Positions 55,931 to 64,000 of a DNA stretch of 64,000 bases are shown piece by piece (the first letter of the stretch is position 1; each line of letters begins with the position of its first letter). The position numbers were made by a program, and so were the translations under genes. Source of the DNA: Rhizobium subbaraonis (GTDB lineage Bacteria > Pseudomonadota > Alphaproteobacteria > Rhizobiales > Rhizobiaceae); the NCBI RefSeq assembly GCF_900220975.1, contig NZ_OBQD01000001.1, forward strand, positions 186,001 to 250,000, read 5' to 3'. The notes under the pieces were generated by a model that was not told where the DNA came from, made no database searches, and saw only the letters and a list, made by a program, of their open reading frames with translations.

Positions 55931-58900
55931 TCAGGAAGCCGATCGCCACCGCTTCTCGATGGCGTAGTCGAGGAAAGCATCGCGCGCAAGCGGGCGGGAG
56001 AAGGCGTAGCCCTGCAGCAGGTCGCAGCCGAGCGCGCTGAGCATTTCCGCATGCGCCATGGTTTCCACCCCTTCCGCCACGACGGAGATGCCGAGCGAGC
56101 GACCGATCTCGATGATGGAACGCACCAGCGCCTGCTCGTGGCGCGAGTTCAGGATCGGCGCGACGAGCTGGCGGTCGATCTTCAGCCGCTTCGGCCGCAG
56201 CTTCAGGAGGCTCACGATCGAGGTGTGACCGGTGCCGAAATCGTCGATCTCGATGTCGATGCCGAGATCCTTGATGCGCTCGATGTTGGTCTGTACCAGG
56301 TCGTCGGCGTCATCGAGGAAGATGGCTTCCACCAACTCGAAGGAAAGCTGGCCAGGCGCGATCGACAGGCCCGCGAGGCTATCGACCAGCGTCTCGTCGC
56401 GAAGCCGCTTTGCCGAAACGTTGACCGAAATCTTCGGCATGGTGAAGCCGCGCGCCGCCCAGACGCTGCAATCCGTCAGCGCCTTCTCCAGCATGATGCG
56501 GTCCAGCGTCGCGGTGACGTTGAGGTCCTCGGCGATTTCCAGGAAATGTCCGGGAACAAGCAGGCCCTTCTGTGGATGCCGCCAGCGGATCAGGGCCTCC
56601 GCGCCGACAAGTTCGAGCGTGCGGGCACAGATCTGCGGCTGATAGTAGGGGACGAACTCGTTGTTCTCGATGCCCGTCAGGATATCGTCGGCCGTCCGCT
56701 TGTTGCGGATGATCACCGCTTCGAGGACGGCATTGAAGAATTCGTGACGGTTGCGGCCCTGCGCCTTCGCCCGGTAGAGCGCGATGTCGGCATTGACGAG
56801 AAGCTTGCGGGTATCCAGGTCTCTGCCGCCGCCCACCGCGATCCCGATGCTGACGCCGAAGCGGCACATGTGCCCGTTGTAGTCGACGGGCTGGCGCATC
56901 AGTTCGATGATGCGGTTGGATAGCGCGGCGAGGTCGGCGCTGTTGTTGCTGTCGGTCACGACGACGAACTCGTCGCCGCCAATTCGCGCCACGAGGTCGC
57001 CCGGGCGCACCGAGTTGCGCAGCACCTTGGCGGCGTGGACGAGAAGCGCATCGCCTGCGGCATGCCCGAGCGTGTCGTTGATCTGCTTGAAACGGTCGAG
57101 GTCGATGTGGAGGATGCCGAGGCTGACCTCTTCCTCGCTGCTGCGGGTCGCCAGCGCATTCAGCTGGTCGTCGAGCAGCCTGCGGTTGCCAAGGCCCGTC
57201 AGCGGATCGTGTAGCGCGTTGTGCTCGATGCGGATCTTGGCCTGTTCCAGTTCCGCATTCTTGGCGTCGGCGATTTCCTTCGCAGCCCTCAGCCGTTCGG
57301 TCATGCGCACGTCGTCGGTCACGTCGAACGCGATTCCGACAAGCTTCCTGGTGCCGTCGGGCGCGCGATGGATCTTGCCGACGGAACGCACGTGGCGGAT
57401 CGGTCCCTCCGCAAGAACGATCCGCGCCTGCTGCACGTAGGGCCATTCACGGGCGATGCAGTTGTTGACGTTGTCGATGGTCGGCTGGCGGTCATCGGGA
57501 TGGATCGCGCCGAGCCAGTCCCGCTCCGTTACCATTCCATCGACATAGACCAGCCCGTAGAGCTGGTGCATGCGCTCGTCCCAATAGGCCCCGCCGCGAT
57601 CAAGGTCCGCCTCCCACAGGCCGCATTGATACGAATCGAGCGCCAGGTCCAGCCGCCGCGTCGTCGCCTCAAGTTCCTGTTCGCGCTCCGAAAGGACGCG
57701 CAGGGCCATCTCGAGTTCGGCGTTCTGCTGGTCCGCCTGGGTCTTGGCGGACCTCAGCTGCTCGTTCATCTCCACGTCATCGGTGATGTCGAAGGCCAGT
57801 CCGACCAGCTTGCGGCGGCCGTCGGCCTCCACATGCAGCTTGCCGACCGACTGCAGGTGGCGAATCGTGCCGTCGGGATGGACCACCCTCGATTTTCGCA
57901 GATAGGGGGCGCCGCTTTCGATCGTGTTCTTCGCGGTGGCCTCCGCATGTGCGCGGTCGTCGGGGTGAAGGGCGTTGAGCCATATGTCGTGGGTGATCGG
58001 CTCGCCGGTGTTGTCGACGCCATAGAGCTGGAACATGCGGTCGTCCCAGCGCGTCAGCCCGCTTTCAAGATCCGCCTCCCAGAGGCCGCATTGATAGGCG
58101 TCCAGAGCCAGCTCGAGGCGCTGCGTGGTCTTCAGAAGCGTGTCGTTCTGCCGGTCGGCGCGTTCTTTCGCGGCTTGAAGCCGCGCGTTCAGTTGCACGT
58201 CCTCGGTCACGTCCCAGCTGACGCCGGTCAGCTTTTCGACGCCGTCCATCGTCATGCGCGAGCCGACGTTGCGGATATGGCGGATGCTCCCGTCGGGCAG
58301 GACGACGCGATATTGCAGCCAGTAGCCCGTCTCACCCTCCATCGCTCTTTCGAAAGCGGCGCTCGACGCGGCGCGGTCGTCCGGATGCACGACCGACGTC
58401 CATGTGTCGTTGGAGAGCGGCGTGTCGGCCGGCAGGCCGTGCAGCGCGTACATCTGCCGGTCCCAGATGCGTTGCCGGTCGCCGACCGCGACCTCCCAGG
58501 TGCCTGTTTTCGAGGCTTGCAGCGCAAGGTTGAGCCGCTGCGACAGCGAATGGATCTCCGTCTCCCGGGCGCGTAGCCCGGCAAGATGGCGGTGCCGCTC
58601 GCTGACGAGACCGCCGGTCAGGAAGATCGGTATGATGATCGCAAGTGCCGCGCCGGCCGTCATGATGCGGATATAGGCCACGTCCTCGTGCGGACGCTCC
58701 CAGCCCTTCGCCGGCACTGCCGCCAGTTCCCATTTTCCACCGGGAAACTCGACCGTGCGACGCACCGCCTCCCCATCGAAGATCGCGGGGTCGCCGAAGA
58801 ACGGATCCTCGATGGCGGCTGGAAAGCTGATGTCGCGGATGGAAAGGCGCAGGTTCGAGCTGCCGCGCCAGTGGATGCTTGCATCGCCGTCCCTGGAACT

Positions 58901-59518
58901 GATCAGGCCCGCGTCCAGGTACAGCCGGCGCTCGTCCAGCACCCCCTCGATGTAACCCCAGAACGCGAAGGCGCCCCTTGCGGTGCCGGAAATCGGGATC
59001 ACCAGGTTGAAGGCGCGGCTGCGATCGGGCAGGTGCATCGGGCCGAGCATCAGCGGATGGCCGAATGCGCGGCTGGCCTCCGCCGGCCTGCGGAACGACT
59101 GGAAGCGGTTGAGGTCGGCGCCGAGATATCGTTCGTTGTCACGCAAGGGGAATATCTGGTCGACGACCCCGTCGGGGGCGATCGCCAGCCTGCGGAACTG
59201 GACGTTCTGCACCAGCAGTTTGCGGGCAAAGACATTGAACTGGTCGCTGGCCTGCACAGGTTCGCTGGAGAACAGGTTTGCGATGCCGCGGAGCGCCGTC
59301 ACGCTCTTGCCGATCTCGCCTTCCAGCCGCGCGCTGACCAGGGTAAGCTCGCTTGCGACCCTGGCCCGCAGGTCGCTGCGGTAGAGGCGCTCGTTCTGCC
59401 TTTCGTAGGCGTGTCCGGCGACAAGGACGACCGTCACGGCGATTGCAGCGGGCAGCAGCGAGGGTTTTGCCCACGCCCCGGCGATTCTGATCCCTCGTGC
59501 TAGACTGGCAACCCGCAC
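55931..59518 (-). CDS. CHASE-PAS-PAS-PAS-GGDEF-EAL cyclic di-GMP protein
   Basis: A 1195-residue sensor for cyclic di-GMP turnover. Order: membrane helix (about 17-36), periplasmic CHASE-like domain (75-255), membrane helix (281-303), PAS (327-439), PAS (468-579), PAS (623-736), GGDEF (766-926) and EAL (940-1186). The GGDEF motif (ARIGGDEF, about 845) and the EAL motif (AEALIRW, about 973) with IDDFGTGHT are intact, so both cyclase and phosphodiesterase activity are possible. PAS2 and PAS3 share the LALDxYQCGLWEADL stretch, evidence of duplication. GTG start at 59518 after GAGGGG. No flagellar or polysaccharide genes adjoin. Confidence 0.92.
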   Translation of the reverse strand: MRVASLARGIRIAGAWAKPSLLPAAIAVTVVLVAGHAYERQNERLYRSDLRARVASELTLVSARLEGEIGKSVTALRGIANLFSSEPVQASDQFNVFARKLLVQNVQFRRLAIAPDGVVDQIFPLRDNERYLGADLNRFQSFRRPAEASRAFGHPLMLGPMHLPDRSRAFNLVIPISGTARGAFAFWGYIEGVLDERRLYLDAGLISSRDGDASIHWRGSSNLRLSIRDISFPAAIEDPFFGDPAIFDGEAVRRTVEFPGGKWELAAVPAKGWERPHEDVAYIRIMTAGAALAIIIPIFLTGGLVSERHRHLAGLRARETEIHSLSQRLNLALQASKTGTWEVAVGDRQRIWDRQMYALHGLPADTPLSNDTWTSVVHPDDRAASSAAFERAMEGETGYWLQYRVVLPDGSIRHIRNVGSRMTMDGVEKLTGVSWDVTEDVQLNARLQAAKERADRQNDTLLKTTQRLELALDAYQCGLWEADLESGLTRWDDRMFQLYGVDNTGEPITHDIWLNALHPDDRAHAEATAKNTIESGAPYLRKSRVVHPDGTIRHLQSVGKLHVEADGRRKLVGLAFDITDDVEMNEQLRSAKTQADQQNAELEMALRVLSEREQELEATTRRLDLALDSYQCGLWEADLDRGGAYWDERMHQLYGLVYVDGMVTERDWLGAIHPDDRQPTIDNVNNCIAREWPYVQQARIVLAEGPIRHVRSVGKIHRAPDGTRKLVGIAFDVTDDVRMTERLRAAKEIADAKNAELEQAKIRIEHNALHDPLTGLGNRRLLDDQLNALATRSSEEEVSLGILHIDLDRFKQINDTLGHAAGDALLVHAAKVLRNSVRPGDLVARIGGDEFVVVTDSNNSADLAALSNRIIELMRQPVDYNGHMCRFGVSIGIAVGGGRDLDTRKLLVNADIALYRAKAQGRNRHEFFNAVLEAVIIRNKRTADDILTGIENNEFVPYYQPQICARTLELVGAEALIRWRHPQKGLLVPGHFLEIAEDLNVTATLDRIMLEKALTDCSVWAARGFTMPKISVNVSAKRLRDETLVDSLAGLSIAPGQLSFELVEAIFLDDADDLVQTNIERIKDLGIDIEIDDFGTGHTSIVSLLKLRPKRLKIDRQLVAPILNSRHEQALVRSIIEIGRSLGISVVAEGVETMAHAEMLSALGCDLLQGYAFSRPLARDAFLDYAIEKRWRSAS

Positions 59519-59774
59519 TCGCTGTTATCCCCTCGTTTCAACTGCACGTTATGAGGGGGCGATTAAAATTGAATTGATGGCTTGCCGGGATTCGGCGCCG
59601 GTTTTTGCCCATGCTGCTGAAATTGTTCGGGATGGCGCGCGCGGAGCCTTGCTAGGGCGCATCGTTCGGGGCATCCAGTTACCAGGGGAACGGCGCGGGG
59701 GCGAATTTCGCCATATTCGAGGGGCATCAAGCGTGACTGAAAAGAACACGATTCCATGGAAAGGTGGGTTCAAG

Positions 59775-60035
59775 ATGCGATTCATCGTTGCCGCGCTTCT
59801 GGCCGCGGCGAGTATCTTGGCGCCGCTGACGGCCCATGCCGAAAGTGCCGACGTAGAGGCGGTCATCACCAAGGTCGATACCACGGGCCTCAGCCTGTCG
59901 CTCGACGACGGCAAGAAGTATCAGGCGCCCGAGGAGTTCAACTTCGAGGGGCTCGCACCCGGCGTGAAGGTGCTGGTGTTCTACACCGAGGTCGAAGGCA
60001 ATCGCGTCATCGACGATCTGGAAATCATTCAGTAA
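59775..60035 (+). CDS. DUF1344 domain-containing exported protein
   Basis: An 86-residue protein with a signal peptide (1-22, MRFIVAALLAAASILAPLTA) and a small beta domain with VITKVDTTGLSLSLDDGKKY and VLVFYTEVEGNRVID, typical of DUF1344. It is periplasmic by prediction. The ATG at 59775 is preceded by GGTGGGTTCAAG; the ribosome site is weak. It is divergent from the GGDEF-EAL gene and converges with the histidine phosphatase gene. Role unknown. Confidence 0.87.
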   Translation: MRFIVAALLAAASILAPLTAHAESADVEAVITKVDTTGLSLSLDDGKKYQAPEEFNFEGLAPGVKVLVFYTEVEGNRVIDDLEIIQ

Positions 60036-60122
60036 CAACTGAAAATTGCGTCGTCCGGCGCGGCCGCAGCGTCGGCGACGCCGTTAGGGTCCCGCATGCG
60101 TTCCGGCGCGCCGGGCCCGTAC

Positions 60123-60704
60123 TCAGATCCAGGCTGCGCCTTTGCCGTCGATCCGCAGGATGCGGTCCTGGTGTACGGGGGCATTGGCCGCGTCACTCAC
60201 GGGCATGCCGCTGAACTTGAACAGCGCTCTGAACACGCCGCCATGGCTGACGCAGACCGTCGGGCGCTCGATGTTGTTAAACCACGAGCCGACGCGCCAC
60301 GACAGGATCTCGTAGCTTTCGGCGTTTTCTCCGGGCGGAATGAAATCCCACTTCGAGCGCGCCCTGGCCTTCACCTTGTCGCGCACCGTCTGCTTCAGCT
60401 CAGAGATCGTGAAGCCTTCCCAGTCGCCGAAGGAGACCTCCACCAGCCGTTCGTCGGTGCGGTAGGCGAGGGGATCGAGGTCCATGGCCGCCCGCACAAG
60501 CTCCATCGTCTCGCGCGTGCGCCCGAGCGGGCTTGCGACATAGTCGAAGTCCGCGGCGGTTTCGCCGAGGATCCTTTTCAGGGCAAGGCCGTTGCCGGAC
60601 GCCTGCTGGCGTCCGGTGTCATTCAGGGGGATGTCCTTCTGACCCTGCAGGCGGCCTTCCGCGTTCCAGTCCGTCTGGCCGTGTCGGATCATGTAGACAA
60701 GCAC
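60123..60704 (-). CDS. Histidine phosphatase family protein
   Basis: Phosphoglycerate mutase-like phosphatase of 193 residues. The catalytic RHG motif is in YMIRHGQTDWNAEGRLQG, the LGRTRETMEL and FGDWEGFT blocks follow, and the second histidine is in VCVSHGGVFRAL. All catalytic residues are kept. Start: GTG at 60704, with CCGGAG 7 bases upstream. It lies 23 bases after fabI and is in its transcript. Substrate unknown. Confidence 0.92.
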   Translation of the reverse strand: MLVYMIRHGQTDWNAEGRLQGQKDIPLNDTGRQQASGNGLALKRILGETAADFDYVASPLGRTRETMELVRAAMDLDPLAYRTDERLVEVSFGDWEGFTISELKQTVRDKVKARARSKWDFIPPGENAESYEILSWRVGSWFNNIERPTVCVSHGGVFRALFKFSGMPVSDAANAPVHQDRILRIDGKGAAWI

Positions 60705-60727
60705 GTTTGCGCTCCGGAGCCGGATGC

Positions 60728-61546
60728 TCAGTCCTTGATGACCGAGATGTCGGGGGCGTCGACGGCCTTCATGCCGACGACATGATAGCCGCTGTCGGCG
60801 TGATGGACTTCGCCGGTAACCGAGCGCGAGAGGTCCGAAAGCATGTAAAGCCCCACGTCGCCCACGTCTTCGATGGTCACGGTCCGGCGCAGCGGCGCGT
60901 TGTACTCGTTCCACTTCAGGATGTAGCGGAAGTCGCCGATGCCGGACGCGGCCAGCGTCTTGATCGGGCCGGCCGAGATGGCGTTGACGCGGATGTTCTT
61001 CGGGCCGAGGTCGACCGCCAGATACTTCACGCTCGCCTCGAGCGCCGCCTTGGCGACGCCCATGACGTTGTAGTTCGGCATGACCTTCTCGGCGCCGTAG
61101 TAGGTCAGCGTCAGCATAGAGCCGCCGTCCGTCATCAGCTTTTCGGCGCGGCGCGCCACCGAGGTGAACGAATAGACCGAGATCTGCATCGTCTTGGCGA
61201 AGTTTTCGGGCGTCGTGTCGACGTAGCGGCCGGTCAGCTCGTCCTTGTCGGAAAAGCCGATCGCGTGCACGATGAAGTCGATCTTGCCCCACATCTTCTC
61301 GATGTTGTCGAAGACCGCGTCGATGGATGCCTCGTCGCTGACGTCGCAATGCCCGGCCAGTACGCCGCCAAGTTCAGCCGCGAGCGGCTCGACACGCTTC
61401 TTCAGAGCGTCGCCCTGGTAGGTGAGGGCGATTTCCGCCCCCTGGGCACGAACGGCCTTGGCGATACCCCAAGCGATAGACCGGTTGTTCGCAACGCCCA
61501 TAATGACGCCGCGCTTGCCGCTCATCAGACCGGATACCTGAACCAT
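60728..61546 (-). CDS. fabI: Enoyl-[acyl-carrier-protein] reductase (NADH)
   Basis: Short-chain dehydrogenase that completes each cycle of fatty acid elongation; target of triclosan. The 272-residue protein has the cofactor motif IMGVANNRSIAWGIAKA and the catalytic Tyr-x6-Lys (YNVMGVAK), with SLTYYGAEKVMP-like TLTYYGAEK just before. Length is normal. It lies upstream of the phosphatase gene in the same operon. Confidence 0.95.
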   Translation of the reverse strand: MVQVSGLMSGKRGVIMGVANNRSIAWGIAKAVRAQGAEIALTYQGDALKKRVEPLAAELGGVLAGHCDVSDEASIDAVFDNIEKMWGKIDFIVHAIGFSDKDELTGRYVDTTPENFAKTMQISVYSFTSVARRAEKLMTDGGSMLTLTYYGAEKVMPNYNVMGVAKAALEASVKYLAVDLGPKNIRVNAISAGPIKTLAASGIGDFRYILKWNEYNAPLRRTVTIEDVGDVGLYMLSDLSRSVTGEVHHADSGYHVVGMKAVDAPDISVIKD

Positions 61547-61667
61547 GGAATGTCCCTTGCAGATTTAATTCGATTTGAGCCTATGGCATAGGCCGCCTGC
61601 GGGTTCAAGCACACCGGGTTCAGGAACTGTTAGCGCGCGTAACAATGGGTGCGTATTCACCGAAACT

Positions 61668-62768
61668 TCACAAATAGAGCCCCTCACGCAGGCTGCGCAT
61701 GAGATCTATCATCTTGTCGTCGGGCCTCTCCCATAGAAGAAGACGGACTTCGACGAGTAGATCTCCGCGTTTTCCTTGCGCATCCACAAGGCCCTGGCCC
61801 TCGATCCTGATGATGTGGTCCGAACTCGACCAGGCGGGGACTGTGACCGGCAGCGGTTCGTCGGCCGGTCCCATCACGGTGGTCTCGCAGCCGAGTACGG
61901 CATCCTCGATCGTCACCGGCAGCGGCGTGCGCAGGTCGAAACCGTCCACCCGGAACGCGCCCGGCGCGACGCGGATGGTCACGACGGCGTCACCACGCTT
62001 GAGGTCGTTGATGCGATGACCCTGGTCGCGCAGGCGGATGACCGTTCCTTCGGTCGTGCCCGCAGTGAGCGGCACCTTCAGCGATTCGCCCTCGACCTCG
62101 AGCGTCATTTTCGCCTGTTTGACGAGGTCCGTGACCGATACCGTCAGGTCGCAGGCGAGATCGGGTGCCTTTTCGACCGCCGGACGGGTGCCACGGATCC
62201 GGCGCATGAGGCCGGAAATGATATCGGCAGCGACAATCGTGCGGCGCGCCGGAGCGGGCGCGTAGGGGGTCTCGTCGGCGGAGGTGGCCGGCTGAGCCTT
62301 GGGCGATGCGGATCTTTCTGCCGTGCCGGCCCCCGTCACGGCTCCAGTCCCGGCCGACGGCTGTGCGGTGGTGCCGGGGGCGGCGGCCGCACCGGATGCC
62401 GGCGACTGCTGGCGGGCATCCACGCCGAAGATGCGCGAGACCATGTCTTCGGCCGTCTCGCTCGCGTTCGGGGCAGGGTCGGGCTGTGTCTTGCGCGCGC
62501 TCTGCTGGCGGCGCATCTGTTCCATGCGGCGCAGTTCCATCTCGCGGCGGACCTCGGCGTCGCGGTGCGCGCGGTCATATTTGCTGCGTTTGTCCGGATC
62601 GCGCAGGAGCTCGTAGGCGCGGCCCGCTTCGGTGAAGCGGATGTTGGCGAACGGGTCGTCCTGATTCTGGTCGGGGTGGACGGCCTTGGCAAGCGTGCGC
62701 CAGGCAGCCTTGATCTCTTCCTGTTCGGCATCGCGCCGCACGCCCAGCACCCTGTAAGGATCACGCAT
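61668..62768 (-). CDS. DnaJ-type (J-domain) co-chaperone, CbpA-like
   Basis: Hsp40 co-chaperone of 366 residues without a zinc finger. The J-domain (1-65) has DPYRVLGVRRDA and the HPD motif in AVHPDQNQDD, followed by a charged segment, a long Ala/Pro/Thr-rich linker (about 90-185), and two C-terminal substrate-binding DnaJ_C modules with LKVPLTAGTTEGTVIRLRDQG. This is the CbpA/DjlB type of organisation. Start: ATG at 62768 (MRDPYRV), with an alternative ATG two codons earlier. Confidence 0.88.
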   Translation of the reverse strand: MRDPYRVLGVRRDAEQEEIKAAWRTLAKAVHPDQNQDDPFANIRFTEAGRAYELLRDPDKRSKYDRAHRDAEVRREMELRRMEQMRRQQSARKTQPDPAPNASETAEDMVSRIFGVDARQQSPASGAAAAPGTTAQPSAGTGAVTGAGTAERSASPKAQPATSADETPYAPAPARRTIVAADIISGLMRRIRGTRPAVEKAPDLACDLTVSVTDLVKQAKMTLEVEGESLKVPLTAGTTEGTVIRLRDQGHRINDLKRGDAVVTIRVAPGAFRVDGFDLRTPLPVTIEDAVLGCETTVMGPADEPLPVTVPAWSSSDHIIRIEGQGLVDAQGKRGDLLVEVRLLLWERPDDKMIDLMRSLREGLYL

Positions 62769-62953
62769 CAACATCAGCCCGTCTCGTCCCTTGTGGGAGC
62801 CTTGCTGCTCCGGTCTTCGGCCGGACTCGCTGCAGAGCCCGCGGGGATCGATGATGCCGGCAACCTCCTAACTGATGGTTACACGCGGAGGAAGCAGAAT
62901 CGCATAAGGTGTACAAGGCGTTATCAGGCCGGTCCCGAGCCTCTGAAACGGCC

Positions 62954-63361
62954 CTATCCCTGGCGGTCGAAGCGCGTCAGCGACCAGGTTCCGTCGCCAC
63001 CCACGCAAGCGCGGCCGTCATAATTCGAAATCCCGGTATAGGAATGCAGCGTCGTGGTGAAGTCGCGGCAGGTCCGTCCGGCATCGTCGCTACGTTCGGC
63101 GACGCCGGTCACGACGCCGGCACTGCCGGACACGGCATTTGCCCAGGGGATCGGGTTGCCGGCATTGCGCGTCAGGTCGGCGGAGGAAACGGCGTTGCGC
63201 ACCGTGGCGGCGTCCGAGGTGTTGTCCGTACGCTCGCCCGGCACGGCGCTGGTCTTCACGGACCTGTCCACCTGCATGTCGGAGGCGAGATCGAGGCCGC
63301 CGGCCATGCAGCCCGCAAGCGGCAGGACGCACAGCGCCACGGCGGCAAGCCGCGGCGTCAT
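62954..63361 (-). CDS. RT0821/Lpp0805 family surface lipoprotein
   Basis: A 135-residue lipoprotein. A lipobox (LPLAGC, about residues 13-18) follows a hydrophobic signal starting MTPRLAAVALCV. The C-terminal part has the family block CRDFTTTLHSYTGISNYDGRAC... and ends GTWSLTRF, which fits RT0821/Lpp0805 surface proteins. Role is unknown. The ATG at 63361 was chosen because it starts the signal. It is divergent from pdxH. Confidence 0.82.
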   Translation of the reverse strand: MTPRLAAVALCVLPLAGCMAGGLDLASDMQVDRSVKTSAVPGERTDNTSDAATVRNAVSSADLTRNAGNPIPWANAVSGSAGVVTGVAERSDDAGRTCRDFTTTLHSYTGISNYDGRACVGGDGTWSLTRFDRQG

Positions 63362-63453
63362 CGTCCAGAATATCGTTGTCTCCCGTGGCGACTTTGCTAT
63401 GACTTCAACTCCTGCACGCCCCAACGGGACGAAGATCGGCATTGGATTCAAAT

Positions 63454-64000
63454 ATGAGCGAGATTGAGTTAACAACCGGTGACTTCACCGAGGAAAGCGA
63501 GCCCTTTTCGCTTTTCGGAAAGTGGCTGGAAGATGCCGGCAAGAGCGAGCCGAACGATCCCAACGCGGTGGCGCTGGCCACGGTGGACGCCTCTGGATTG
63601 CCGAATGTGCGCATGGTGCTCTTGAAGGGATTCGATGAACGCGGATTCGTCTTCTACACCAATTTCGAAAGTCAGAAAGGCCAGGAGATCCTGAGCGCGG
63701 GCAAGGCGGCAATGTGTTTCCACTGGAAATCGCTCCGTCGGCAGGTCCGCGTGCGCGGTCCCGTCGAAGTCGTCTCGGACGAGGAGGCGGACATCTATTA
63801 TGCCTCCCGTCCGCGCGGCAGCCGCATCGGCGCCTGGGCATCCAAACAGTCAAGGCCCCTGGAAGGCCGTTTTGCGCTCGAGAAGGCTGTGGCCGAGTAC
63901 ACTGCCCGTTATGCGATCGGCGAAATTCCGCGCCCGTCATACTGGTCCGGCTTCCGCATCAAGCCGGTGTCGATCGAATTCTGGCACGATCGCGCCTTCC
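63454..64000 (+). CDS. pdxH: Pyridoxamine 5'-phosphate oxidase (incomplete at window edge)
   Basis: FMN enzyme that makes pyridoxal 5'-phosphate. The ATG at 63454 begins [18 protein letters not shown]; 182 codons are present and the frame is open at the window end, while the full protein is about 206 residues. Family marks are [37 protein letters not shown] and [16 protein letters not shown], with the C-terminal substrate motif [12 protein letters not shown]. The remaining C-terminus lies outside. Confidence 0.95.
   Translation, partial: MSEIELTTGDFTEESEPFSLFGKWLEDAGKSEPNDPNAVALATVDASGLPNVRMVLLKGFDERGFVFYTNFESQKGQEILSAGKAAMCFHWKSLRRQVRVRGPVEVVSDEEADIYYASRPRGSRIGAWASKQSRPLEGRFALEKAVAEYTARYAIGEIPRPSYWSGFRIKPVSIEFWHDRAF

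Overview
The window is a high-GC (about 63%) chromosomal segment of an alphaproteobacterium, most probably a member of the Rhizobiaceae (Rhizobium/Shinella/Ensifer-like). This rests on the alphaproteobacterial F0 order I-a-c-b'-b, on several protein families that I know mainly from rhizobia (DUF6101, DUF6656-like, DUF1217, an HPE1-like secreted protein, RT0821-type lipoprotein), on BioMNY biotin uptake, and on a direct-repeat LexA box of the GTTC-N7-GTTC type. No rRNA, tRNA, CRISPR array, intact insertion sequence or prophage was found. Most genes are housekeeping.

Layout. 1-2.9 kb: F0 ATP synthase operon with a good promoter and terminator. 3.5-11 kb: rnhB, a SplB-like radical SAM gene divergent from a small glycosyltransferase gene (a LexA-like box lies between them), then moaB, ispE, a TPR lipid/envelope-type exported protein and a polyprenyl diphosphate synthase. 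11-22 kb: DUF2007/TrmN6-like/S49 peptidase/small membrane protein, a dehydratase-like SDR with a broken active site, then glyQ and glyS separated by a reverse-strand FkbM methyltransferase and a lemA-DUF2207 pair. 22-28 kb: DUF523, HPE1-like protein, purD, a 69-residue protein, a MipA/OmpV porin-like protein, ubiA, DUF6101. 28.5-37.7 kb: a six-module DUF1217 protein, an FAD-linked oxidase, the Sua5-type threonylcarbamoyl-AMP synthase, a degenerate GGDEF protein, a 1-Cys peroxiredoxin, a DUF6656-like protein and a sulfatase that has lost its 5' end.

37.9-50.1 kb: an acyl-CoA dehydrogenase/crotonase pair; then the usually compact block histone deacetylase-like/xseB/dxs/tlyA/23S rRNA methyltransferase, here interrupted by a chemoreceptor gene (between dxs and tlyA) and by a pirin/HxlR pair (between xseB and dxs). 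50.2-52.1 kb: bioMNY. 52.2-55.8 kb: a YcaQ-type DNA glycosylase, a sulfotransferase-like protein and aroC. 55.9-60.0 kb: a 1195-residue CHASE-PAS3-GGDEF-EAL protein and a DUF1344 protein. 60.1-64 kb: histidine phosphatase, fabI, a DnaJ-type protein, an RT0821 lipoprotein and pdxH, which runs off the end.

I did not find a clearly novel multi-gene system. The observations most worth following are the LexA-like box over the -35 of the radical SAM gene, the two-sided deletion scar at 37.66 kb that beheads a sulfatase, the compositional patch/insertion inside glyS, the SDR enzyme lacking its catalytic Tyr and Asp, and a 15-bp tandem repeat expansion inside ispE.
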